A stretch of DNA of 64,000 nucleotides from Neelides folsomi (taxonomy: Eukaryota > Arthropoda > Collembola > Neelipleona > Neelidae), in the NCBI GenBank assembly GCA_034687125.1, contig JAQGBZ010000011.1:62001-126000 (forward strand). Direction: 5' to 3'. Of the stretch, positions 46,546 through 59,300 are shown piece after piece. Position 1 is the first letter of the stretch. Each line of letters begins with the position of its first letter. A program made the translations under genes and the position numbers. The notes beneath the pieces were generated by a model that was not told the DNA's origin, did no database searches, and saw nothing but the letters and a program-made list of their open reading frames with translations.

Positions 46546-49500
46546 CTTCTCACTATATTTTTGTCAATCGGACCACTCGGAGCTAAAGTCGCTTTGAAGT
46601 AAAAATAAAACGAAGGAATAAAAAAGTGGATTCACTCGATCGTTTCATTCCTTCCCTGATTTCCTCCTGCTTAGCCCAATTCTGATGGATGATCTCGATA
46701 AACCCATGGAGCTGTAATGGAGACCGTGGGTTGTACTACACGAGGATAATGTTATAAATGCATACTCGCTGGCTTGGCTCTCTTTATAGCTTTGTTGCCA
46801 CTCACGAGGGAGCCGTTTTTGCATGGATGGAAACAGATCATGGATTTAAAATTATTACAACTCTTTGATCGGAATAAGATGGAGGAGAAAACATTCAGCC
46901 AACTCAAGATAATTCTTCAAACTCGAATGAGTTGAAAAGAGCTCAGCAAAACCAAAGGAATGGTCGAGGAACATTTGAAAGTCTTAACGCTACGTTCCTC
47001 TCTGCTCTGAAGATTACATTGGCTAATTTGCTTCAAAGAGATAAATTGCGAGAGTAGCACTTTTATAGCTTTTCCATTCAACGTCCACCATGAAATACCA
47101 ATATGAGACTCAATTTGATTGAGGGACCATGGTAAAGCGATAAGGCACATCTCTCTCTCCTCACTTCGTTCTCCCCCTCATGGAGGAAATGACGAGTTCA
47201 CATTGAAAGGAACAATGAAGAAAACTTGCCGTATGTTACTACATGTTTCCATATAACAACTTCCGCTCTCTCCATTTAGGAGTAACTTAAACTCAATTCT
47301 TGATCGATTTACATCTCAACATAATGGCCAACGAGGCTTGAGCCTTCAATGTGAATTCATACGAATAATATTATGGTTTAATTAATTCTTATACTCAAAC
47401 AAAGCTTTTGAGTCTGTTCGATATTAATTAAAAATTAAAAGGAAGGGTTGCATAATTGATTAAAAAAGTTTATCCCGAGTGGCTTGAGTGGTTTAAATGC
47501 ATATTATATTACTTACGTAAGTATGACTGAAATATAATCGAGATAGTTTTGCAGGATTTACAAAATTTAATGCAATGTGAGCTGCAGTTTAATAAAAAGC
47601 AGTGGGGAAGTGATAATGTGAGAAAAGTATTTTTTTACCTTTTCGAACTGCTCCTGCTGTTGCTCTTCGTTAAGTGACTGCTGTTTAAGTTTGTGTGTAA
47701 GGAATCTGAGCATTATCAATATTGCTCTGCAGTAAAAAGGGCTCGTTCAATTCGGAGGAGAAAATCGCATGGCGATCAGTTTAATAGTTGGAAATTAGAA
47801 AAACGAGGAGATTCGATTGAAGTGGGGAGAAACGAGTTTAGTGGAGTTCAAGTTGAGGATGATGCAATTTGAAATAAGAGTCCTTTTCGATTTATGGGTT
47901 TTGAAGCTTAGGGGCAATCGAAGAAGGAGGGTGCAAATTATAATTTCCTCTTTGTTGATTGCTGACTCCTCAGATGTCAAGAAAGTTCAAAGTTTGAAGA
48001 TCTAGTAATTGAGTTTTTTCGACTTGAGACTTTTTCAGAGGTGAGTTCGTGGAGTCGTCAGCAGAAAATCTCAGAGATTGGTTGAGTGCGTTTTTCAAGA
48101 CAGCCGTTCCACGTCCAACTTCCTCGATATTCAAATTGAGGGTAGATTTACATGAAAAGCGTATTCGGAACTTTGACTCGGGTCAACGGACTTGATTCTA
48201 ATGACAATTTATTGAAGATAAATAAGGAGAGACTATTTCGAGGACTCAAACTGAGAGAGGAAATTATTCTATTGAAAAACAAAAGAGAAGGAAGGGGAAG
48301 ATAATGGAGATGCAAGTTTGGAAATTGGAAAGTGCTCCTCTTTGTTCTTTGATTTGAGCCAAATTGTGAGAACTCAGTTGACAAAATTTGAAGTGGAAAG
48401 TTGAAGAGTTGTAAAATGGGTCTTGCGAGATCCCCAACTTCTAAGATGCAAATTTTGTTGGAATTAGAGGGAGACGAGTAATTTATATTGTTTATGGAGT
48501 GAGGTACTTGTTTCAGGTATTCTGGTCTAATGTGTGTAGGAGGAGCAGCGGGTCTCACTTCTCCCCTTCGCCTCGTTATCTTTACTCTCCGCGTTTAAAG
48601 TTTAATGTAAATGTCCTCAACTTTCAACTGCGAGGGGAGCAACTTGTTCTGAGTCGTTGGGTGAAGAAGCCCAAGGAATTCACTCTCAATGAATGATGAA
48701 ATGAAAATCCTTTCTTTTATTCTCCTTTCCACTCCGTTCTCCCCACACGACGAAGAAGAGGAGACGAGGAGAAGAGCAAATAGAAGCAATGTAACTCGAG
48801 AGCTCGATGGAGGTTGAAGAGAACTTTTGGAATTTTATCTCGTCTTCTCGGCCCACTCGTTCTTCCTGCCTCTTCTTTCCTTCTTCCAGTGAGATCTCTG
48901 AGCGAGCGGAGTAGGTAATATTATTTTATGCAAATGTTGCAATCAGGCAGACCGCCAGTGAGTCAGTCACACTTGCTACCAGGCAGAAGAACTTTTACGC
49001 TCCGTCGTGGTAAACTCAATTGGCAAATCCTCTCTTATGGATTGGACTCCTATTTATTCTCGACAGAATGTAACTAATATGCCGGACTGAAGGACGAACT
49101 GGAAGCCACTGACGGGTTGGATATCACGTCGTGGGTGAACCAGCCAGAAAATAAAATATTCAGTTTGTCAAAGTTTCAAACAAAGGAGGAATCCAATGTT
49201 GGACTCAAAGATCAAAAGAAGAGGTCTGAGGTGGAGGTGAGGTATTTCGGACTGGATGACACGAGAGTGACTTTGCTCCTCTTGTCACCAAGGAAGTCGA
49301 GAGGGAAATGGGACCTGAGTGGACCTGACCGGGGGTTAAATAGTGTTGGGCCGGGAAGCGGCTGAACGGAGATGTACACTCTGTGCCTGCCAACTGAACA
49401 CTGCACTTGCCGGCTCCGAGTCGTGAAACTAACTACGGTTGCGTATAACCATAGTAAACGAGTACGCCAGTCAGCTGCACACGGAGTGGAAGAGTTCATC

Positions 49501-50023
49501 TCGCACCGAAGGGTAGATTCCCCTTGTGCTCATTCATGCCCCCGCCGACTCACCCGCCGCCATGTTACACCATCCGGCCCAGGACCGACCCGGGAAGACT
49601 CCTCAACATCCCGCCAAGCATCCAAGTCCTCATCCGGTGACAATAGGGCCCGGGAAGCGGAATTCTTGAGATGACCTTGCCAAGACTTTCCCTGATCCAT
49701 TGATTTGAATGAACCGTTCCACGCAGCGTAAAGGAGTAGGGTGGGTGAAAGTGGTGGGGGACCTGCGCGGGCTAAGGGGGTCTCCTATGACGTGACACTT
49801 GTGAATGAAAATCATCATCATTAAGCCGTTGGGGCTGGAGGGCCTTGCGGGGCCCTGCAAAGGTCCACCATGCCCTTACCTTTACTCCTCTGCCATCGAG
49901 AGTCCCTCTCCGCCATCAGTCAGATTTCCATGATCAATAAACCCAGGATTCATCATTCCACTCTCATTTATTTCTTCAGCTCCTTTTGGCCCCAACATAC
50001 GATGCACTTTTCATCAATTTTTC

Positions 50024-50078
<55 letters not shown>

Positions 50079-53000
50079 GAAGATACAAGTATGTAAATTA
50101 TAAACAATATATTTAGCAGTTGATTAAGATGCAGGCCCGTAGTTCGTATTAGATGTGAAATCATTTTTTAAAACCATTTTAACTCAATTTAATTTTTTTG
50201 GTTCTCGAAGAGCTGAAGGTTTCATGGTGAATTAATGATTTATTATATTGTGGAAATGGTAATGAAATGACTTCTTGAATAGAGATGACGAAATATGCAT
50301 TTTTTAAATAAATATCTTAATTTTGTAGCGATTACTTAATATCTCTATGAACTATAATGTCTTACATTATTAAAATTGTGAAATGCTGCACCCATACATT
50401 TCAAATTTGTTTGTGGTGACTGGTCCGACCTTTGTTAATGAGTTAAAGTTATTCTGCTCGTAAATGCGCAAATGGATGTCTGGATTGCTAGATTCGAGAA
50501 TTATTATCTCATAATTTACTTTACTACGATACTCGCTGAATACTTGTGAGTTGCAGTTTCTTGCATTTATATTCACGTTTTTGTTCAAGACCTTGAATTA
50601 AACTTGAAATAAAAGTGGAGAGATGATAATTAATTTCCGACTCGGCCTGCAAAATGACCTCTACGCATTTTTTACCATCTTTGTAAGACATTTTATGGGT
50701 ATTATTTTTCTTTCGAGCTGAGTCATTTTAACTTCGTTAGTGTTAGTAAAGTGTCTATTGGCATATATATTGTGGACTATTAATTTGAGCGCTAATTATA
50801 TTATGGCCGCTTCACTCCTTGGGAAGTGTAGCACTAAAAGAGGTTGTGACGCAAAACGAGATTGGTTATTATGAGGTCGGATCTAAAGAAAATAAATGGG
50901 TTGGACGGAGATTGAGGAGTTGGTGGTCTTTTCGGATCCACATTAGAGGATTGAGTCTGGAACCATTGGGTTCTCTCCCCTCGCAATGGAAATCCCACGG
51001 AATGGAAATAGAGAGACAGGATGAGAGGGAACATATAGGGCTTACCTCTCCTTATTTGGCTCTCCTGCCATTCTCGCCACTTTCCATTCAATTCTCATTC
51101 CCTTCCCTATGACTTAGTTGTTAATTCATTCTTTCCTCCAGGCTATCAAAATATTTTTCAACCTCATCATCATCATCTCTCCCATCTTTTCTTCTCTGAC
51201 TTGAAGGAGTCGCTCTCGCCTCCCCCATTATCCCCGAAAGGCTTACCCGCATACCAAGAAGAGAGTGCCTTTAAATCGGTGAATAAATAACCCATCCTCA
51301 TCTACCTACATGCATACATGCGTAGAGACCCAACGAGGAGGTGAGTTCTCGATAGACAATGAATCTTCACGGAGGGACATCACTTTAAACATTATGATAA
51401 TGTGCCTGGCCAAAACGTGCGTATCTCTATGGATGCACGGATAATTGCTATGTGACTAAGATAAGATTTTAATTACAATTACAACTTGTCCGTCCTCCTC
51501 TCCCAAGCCGGTTTTTCTCCCTTGCTTCCATCACTCCTCCTGGCTAATGTTATTTATCAGGGGAATTATCCATAAAACGGCTTTGGTCCGTACGAGCCAT
51601 ATTACATCCAACATCTTATCTCCCTCCCTGACACTTCTGGCTCAACATGAGGAGTGGACTCTTTCCCTCCGTGTGCTTATTAATCATGTAATGAATGCGA
51701 AGAGGCACAGGATGGGTTGATATGCGTAAAATTATTTAAATCAGAGGAAGAGAATGTTAAAGAGATCTCTGTCCAGCGTCTTTATCCTCCTTTAAAATGA
51801 CCGGATTATCAGCTTTCCCTACATGGCGTCCGGAGACCCAGCAGAGTTCGCGGCAAAATCTCAGGACTCAATGTTCCACACGTCTCTTTCTCTCTCTCCC
51901 CCTTCCCATATGGAGGGAATTAAATTTGCATTCATTCACCAGGCAGTCTCTCTTTGGCCGGAGTATTTAAATTCGAATTGCATGAAAACCACTCATTTCA
52001 TCAAATCAAACTATCTATTGAAAGCATTATCTCATCTCCTTCGCCCTAATGGGCGGACTTGGAATATCCATATCTGAGGATTCGGACATTAATATTTACG
52101 ATTATGATTTTACTCTTCCAAGATAATTTCCCCTTGGGTCCTTTCACACCATTTTTGAGATGCTCACTTTCAAAGTACGTTTTCAGGGCCAAACAAATAA
52201 ATTGTTTAGGAGTGTAGCGTAACATTCGCAGATAAACGTAATGATAAAGGTGTGGTGCTTGGTAGAGGATGTTCCTGTCTTATTACTCGTGTTGATTTGC
52301 CCATAATTTAAACATAATTTTCCTCGACTAGGAATCTAATATGGACTTAATTCACCTCGGAATGGAAGTAGTAAATACACAGCCAGACATCCTGTTCACC
52401 TTCCACTCATTTCACTTACGATCTTCGCATTAATCCGACCAACTATCAAATTGTTATTAAAATCCTCAAAATCTCTCTTTCGAATCGCATTTTGGCCGAG
52501 AGGGGTGGAAACCTCCAATTGAGATAATTATTGCCTTGCCACTCTTCTATGCTCACTTTCCAGTTTAGTGATGATTTTACCCAGGATTTCCCTCCTACCT
52601 CTCGTGCCCCAAAGGCTCATTCCCAATCTTTGACTTTTTCCCCAACTTGATCCGCACTGTACATGTTGTAAGAAGTTAAAAAGCACCACCAGCGTTGGGA
52701 TAATTACAACCAAATCCTCCCTTTGCGACTCAATAGGAAAAGTCCTAGAGGAGATTTTTATACGGGGGATCGCCAAGAACAAATTACATAGAGCAAAAGG
52801 AAAAAGCTAATACATTATAATGCGAGACCAGTTGAATCTAACTTGATCGAGTCTACAAAAATAAAACATCTTATTTTCGCAGCGATCAATAACTCACTCA
52901 GTTAGATCCAAATGCAGATAAAGAAATACAGATAAATATGAAAATTTATGAGCCCAGGCTAAAACGAGACAGAGGGTGAAGGGACAGAACAAAGACTATT

Positions 53001-53347
53001 TCAAGTAATTTGAAAATTACAATGCAAAATAATCATTCCTTACTCTGGTTAATAGAATAGGTAGTTATAATTTAAAAATGGAATAGATCAAAAGATTTGA
53101 TATAATTTAATATAGTGTTATATGATATATACTATATATTGTAATTTTGCAGCGAATAAGATGACATTTTATACTTCTAACTATAAGTATGCTACTTATA
53201 ACAGCACGGTTGTAAAAATATTACTACGAATCTTCGTTGTTAGAGGCGAAGCAACACAGACATGATGGATGGAAGAGAAAGCAGACTAGAGTTGAAGCAG
53301 GAGATATAGTGGAAGGGGTTCTTCGAAAATGAATAGGAGTGATTCAA
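46546..53347. other. Gene-poor region with GC-richer blocks
   Basis: About 6.8 kb with no supported gene. Blocks at 47.8-49.9 and 50.8-52.8 kb are GC-richer than the rest and purine/pyrimidine-skewed but their frames are broken on both strands. They could be distal 5' UTR, promoter or enhancers of the octopamine receptor. A (TTA)n repeat lies at 50026-50078, and an isolated 73-codon frame at 50370-50588 on the minus strand. Confidence 0.45.
50026..50078. repeat. (TTA)n microsatellite
   Basis: About 17 uninterrupted TTA/ATT units. It creates artificial poly-Leu and poly-Ile frames on the two strands. Confidence 0.95.
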
Positions 53348-56300
53348 TTACAGGGGGAATCGCTCTTTGATTTTCTCCACAATCATCTTGGCAATTGCCA
53401 GGGAGGAAGTGGCTCCAGGAGACGGAGCATTCCTGACGTGAAGAATCCTCGAACCCAACTCTGAAGCTCCATAGTCGAATACAAAGTCCTCCACGAGTTG
53501 CCCATCACTGTCCACTGCTTGTGCCCGAACGCCAGCGGGGCCACTGAAAATACACAACTTATTTCTCTCATTATACTTAATAAGATCATTTTTAATACAA
53601 ATTTTATTGTAGTATAATAATAAATACTAATATTGCCATTAAAAAATAAAGTCCTATTCAAAAATAATTTCTAGAGATATCAAAGAGCAGAACTCTGTTC
53701 TGTGACGATTTATTGTTTTTATTAATGTACGCATTTCTGTACTAGTCTATCTACCTATAAGTATATTAAGTAAATAATGTACATTATTTATGGTTGGTAC
53801 ATTTATATAGGTATATATTTATTATAAATTATAACGCATGTATACATATAATTAGTATGTAAGATATACACATGAGCACATCATCATCAATTGGTTTGTA
53901 TAGCAAATACTGATAGCAAGAAAGTTTAAGAAATGAAGTTTAAGGAGTAATTTGTAGATCTATATGTACACTACAATATTACTTATTTTACTTATTGTTA
54001 ATATAAGTAATTTATCAGTATATGGGAGGGGTAAATAAATAGTTTTGTACTAGTAGGTGAGATGCGGAGGTTTCCTTATCTATTGATATTGATTGGAAGG
54101 AGTACATCAACTACTGGATGTGACGAGTCTCGAGACTCGCCTTTGACTGCTTTTGTTCGTTCCGCTACAACTCCTCTTTCTTTCCCTCATTTCTTGATGA
54201 TGATGAGTCATGGTTGCGTGCAATTTAGCCATCGAGAGCTCAATTCTGCTTCTGCCCTAAGTATAGGATTTTCACTCGGCACAATGGGATGGGTGTTGTT
54301 GTTGCTATTACTTTCCTTATTATTCATGCTTCACAAATGCTACATTCAAATTTTTTACCTTCATTTATCCCACTACTACTATCTTTCTTCTCCCTCCCTT
54401 CACTTTGATTGTCTACCGGGCTCCTTGATTATTTTCTAAAGAGATAAGTTACCTTAATGGCACTACTACGAGGCCTTCGTCATAAAATATTCCTTAAAAG
54501 TTATGCAACGTTTGGCTATCGACGAAGCGAAGCCTCTCCTCATTCCTGTGTTATCCGAATTTTCTCTTCTCATGAAGCGAAATTTAATTTTACAACAGGA
54601 GGCGTTTACTATTGATATTTATTCATCAAGTCAATTATTCTCCTTTCTATTTAAGCTTCTTCAGAGAATTTTTTTACATTTCAAAGCCATCATAATGATA
54701 GACAGACAAGTATATGGTATTATAAAAGGTAAAAGAATAACTCCCTGTTTCCTATCACCGACTCTTGCAAAGTCACTTCCAATTGAATAAAACAGGAAAT
54801 TTCAATCTATTTTCCATTCTTAGGGCAAGGATTCAGCCTTTAATAGTTATAAAAAGCTTTATGGGTTCAGTCTCTTATTAATTGTTACATCCAAAATTTC
54901 TATTATGCTCCATGCATAAAAAGAGGTAGCCAACATTCCCTATCAAATGAAGTCCCGATATGCAAAATTAAAGGGCAAAAAACCTGTTCCGACCTCTTCC
55001 AATTATAATCTTTGCCCAAATATAGAATTTAAATCATTTCATATACAAGTACATAATATTGTTACGACAGCGAGTAAAACATTTTTCAAAGAGAGAAGAA
55101 TTGGAGAGGAAGGATATGCAATAAAATTAAATATTTGAGTTCTACACGCAATCTCTTATATAATACATCCCAATTCAAGGCTGCCCTTCATGAAAGAAAA
55201 ATGAGGATTAAAAGAGAAATTAAACATAATTTCATACCGTCTAATGTTAGTGATGCGAATGCCAGGGATGTATTTGTTGAGCTGCTTGAGTTGCAGCCCA
55301 ATGAAAGCCGATCGCATGATTTCTTTACTTCCAAACTCCAAATATTTCATGGCCATTTTTTGAAATCCGGGATGGGCTAGAGATTCTCCCAAATCTCTAA
55401 TATCGAAATCAGTCCAAGAGTAGCCTTCTCTTTTGGCTGCTAAGATTGCATTTGGTCCTAGCCAGACACTTCCATCCATCCTGGGCGTAAAATGAACACC
55501 AAGGAATGGGAACCTTGGATCTGGGACCTATGCATAAAAGTAAATCCATAGAGCTAAGAACAGAAAGACTCAGAAGAAAATAAATTGCCGAGACAAAAGG
55601 CTCAAATGTTTTGTTTTTACTCTCCGAGCATTACATTTGCATTAGACAATATGGGTTTTTAAGCCATAGTTTCTTTCACTCATAGCCTTTTCCCCCATTT
55701 CCTTCATAACATTTATGATGTAGAAAAGGGCAATTTTATTACAAAAATAATAAGGAAAAAAGATTTACTGGATATATGTTTCCGCGGATTAAGTTGCACT
55801 TCTCAGGGCTCAGAAGAAGATACTCTCCTCGAAATGGAATGATCCTCGGGTCTCGATTACAGCCTTGGTCATAGATGAACATCCATCCTTATGAATTGGC
55901 CATTTCGAGAAATAGTTACCTGACATCTCTGCCAGACGATCCGAATAAAGTCCCCCGCAAGTTAAGACGAATTTTGACCTGAGGGCCTAGGAACACAATG
56001 AGTTATTAGCAGAGCTACATTAAATCTCCTGGGATGGATGAAGCTCCATTGTAAAAGACGTGTAAGTGGAGTGCGAAGGAAGAACAATTTAAAGGAGATG
56101 CATATAAAAGTTTGATTAGAGCTGTAGAGTAATTGAAACTGAAAATCAAAATATTTAATGACTTGGGCAATAGAGCTCCAAGACATTTGAGAGCAAGGAT
56201 TCAAGTTGAAGGCAACGTTTAGGCTAAAAGCTCCAAATTGTGAAGCTCCAAATGAAGTTTAGTGCTAAGTGCGTAAAAGTTTTACGAGGGAAGGCAACAT

Positions 56301-59300
56301 AAGCACTTTCTTTAATTACCAAGCGATGCTTGATACGCGAGTGATAAAAAGATCGTAAAGAAGTTTGCTTACTTTTCCGTGATTACTAAAAATTAAAACA
56401 GGATACTCGGTTTCCTCCTGAGCGTTTTGAAATTTAACCACGGGGAAATTGACATATACTTTTCCCCCCGACTCGATAAACTTTTCTCCGAAAGACCGTG
56501 TTACACGGCCCCAGTCCACAATCCCAGTATCAGGTGACCAAATAGCCATCAAGCCCTGTTGATAAAAGGGAAATTAGAAACATTAGCGAGCATGAGATTA
56601 ATCAAAGAGTGTGATAAATGGGGGCCTTCAGAGATTTCAATCCCCCTCGTTGTGAGGCAGAAGAGGAATCTGAAAGAGGGTTTGTAATTTATAACAACAT
56701 TATTGAGTTTGAGTTATTGATGAGGGGAAGATGAGGAAATGTCTTACAGGGTGAAGTGGAATAATCATAGAAAAAAACCAAATGGGTCGAAAGTGTAGGG
56801 AGAAGAAAAGAGTCAAACTTGGCAGTGAGGCTCGTATTCTTTGATTTGTTGCGAACTGACGAGCTTGAGCTTTGCCACATTGTTTTTCAGCCCTTGATCG
56901 TATAAATTCTTCAATCGAGGGATTTCATCCGGACTGACAGCCACGATTAATTTCCCACATTTCTTATACGGGATTTGATTCCGGTCGAAGTAGTCGTAGG
57001 CGAGCCGCAAACCCTCAACACAGAGTTTTGCTTTCAACGAGTCCGGTTTATAATAGATGCCCGCGTGGACGACGCCAGAGTTGGACCCGCTTTGATGCTT
57101 CGCTGCAAAAATTGCGTTACAACGTGAGTAAAATCCATTTATCAACTCACTACTTAACTACGTGCTCCGAAAAGCTAATCTCGAATTGAACTCCTCTTTT
57201 CCTCTCAAACTGCTCAATCGAACAGGAGGTCCAGCCTGCCAAACCCAGAGACCTCTTATTTTAACTGATAAACATGTGGAGATTTTACATAGACTCATTT
57301 CAATTTTACCCCTTTCAATAAAATAAAGTCTCACTTCCTTGTTGGCAAGATAAACCGAGTTTCTCCAAAGGAATAATCCATAATTCATCCTAATTAAACT
57401 CTGACATTTAAGCTAAACGTACTTCAATTCCCTTCCAAACTCATCAATTTAACCTAAATGAGACTAAGAGGAATAGACCTGCATTATAGCCATTATCGAC
57501 CCATGGGAAGAATATTCGACCATTTTTCCACCAGTGGGCTGGATGGAAAAGAAAGGGGGAATTAGTCTTTTTGACTGTCATCATCCATTCCTTTCACTCT
57601 GCCAAGGGGAACCTGGTCCTAAAACCAACAATTCCCAAATAGACTTATTAATTGGGGCCATAAAAATCTTGGACATGAAGGCATAAAATTCCGCTTCCCT
57701 CACGAGGTCATGAACTTATTTTGCATGGGAGAGGGGAGGTATTTACGACGGAGTTATATAAGGATGGAAAATGGATGGCTATAACCCGCTCTGGAGATTA
57801 TAATTTCTCAACTTTCTGGTTTAATTAGTTTCGGGTTTCACTCGATCAATCTACGTAGCTTTTCCATGGCACGGAGGAGGCCTGCTGGTGGGCTCGCATG
57901 GTTTGCTAAGCTTTGGCTATGCTTTAAGTGGAGCGTTTTCGTTGTTTTGTTCTTTTTCTTTCTCTCTCTCTCTTCCTCTCTGTCTATCTACCTACCATTT
58001 CCCATGAATGCCATGCCTTGGCTGATTTGATAAGTTGGCCGCTTTATTACCTCTGCAGCCTGGTTCGCCTTCCCTGGCATGGGAACCATTATACATTACT
58101 TATGACGAGAACTGTTGCTTTCGTGTAGATCGTGGATCCGCATGTGAGTCATTCATTCGATAAGGCTGAGCTAAGTTTCCAGCCATCGATTTATCTTTCC
58201 ATTCTCATCCTCCTCATACATTTCATTAGTATAGATGATCCGCCATCTCCCTCCCTCTTCATCAAACCCCGGGCCGCATCTCTACTACATCCCCCTTGTC
58301 CGCCGAGCATTTTCCCCCAAGAAGGAATTAATCAAGGCTTCGAGTCCAGCCCAACTCTCGATCAAGATAATCAGAGTCAAAGGGCGCTCCGAGAAATCTC
58401 CTAAATCTATGCATACATTTGCTGCCCCCAATAACCATTGAAATGGTGAACAATAGGTGCTCGTCCCCTCCCCGGCTCCCTTCCCTGAAGGAAAAGGAGC
58501 AATAAGGTTCTCAGCTATTTCCTTAGCGTGTTTCCTTTTCGCATGTAATGACTCTACACTGTCCTAATCCCCCTCATTTGGTCACTCAAACAGCTTACCT
58601 TCCTAAAATCAAAATGAGACCCTCATTAATTAGCTTCAGAACCCGCAAGAGTCCTTCGAACTCCTTCATTTTCACCACGATCATAATTCCTACTCAAATG
58701 TCTGAGCAAAGGCGCTCGCTCGCCTAATCCCCTTTCTTATTATACCTACATACTTACATACGTACATGCTACATACAAACGTACATGTACACATAGTTAT
58801 TCAGTTATATCTGTAGAGCATAAAGGTCCGAGGGTGCCGAACTCATTCTCGTGTTACAGCCTTTTGCCCATTTGCCCTCGTGCTGCCTCTTGAGAATTTG
58901 GGAAAATGTATAGAAGGAAGTGGGAAAGAAGGGTAATGTGGGCACAAGGATGTTTCCCACTCCAAAACCCACCAAAAGGATTCTCACTCTATCGATTAAA
59001 GAAACTTGGAAGATTCTCACTTTTCTACCTCAAGGCAATTGGGAACGAAGTGATACAGGAACGATGAAGGAGAGGATCCATGCACGACCAAATTCCAACT
59101 TCTTGCCACTCAAACACCCTCTCTCACAGTTTAATGCATACAAGTTCATACATAAACCAATGGTTTTAACATGACGATATGACGAGGTTGAAGCTACAGG
59201 GGGAAAAGAGGCCCAAACCAACAGAGCCAACAATCTCTTCACCAAATCCCCTCAGAGTGTGAGGTTCGAGAGCAGAGTTTGGAAATTCCACATGTTCTCA

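Noticed and set aside
46412-46597. Plus-strand 61-codon frame with many Cys and Met
   Set aside because: It overlaps the right inverted repeat of the 890 bp element and reflects repeated GCATAT/TGCAT words, not a protein.
49205-49860. Overlapping frames of 60-100 codons on both strands
   Set aside because: GC-richer sequence with no splice-consistent partner, no recognisable domain and equal openness on several frames.
49870-50164. Frames with long Leu or Ile runs
   Set aside because: Artefacts of the (TTA)n microsatellite.
54062-54439. Plus-strand 125-codon frame with a hydrophobic stretch
   Set aside because: Lies within the last L2HGDH intron. The poly-Leu part comes from TTG/TTA-rich sequence and no domain or splice partner is seen.
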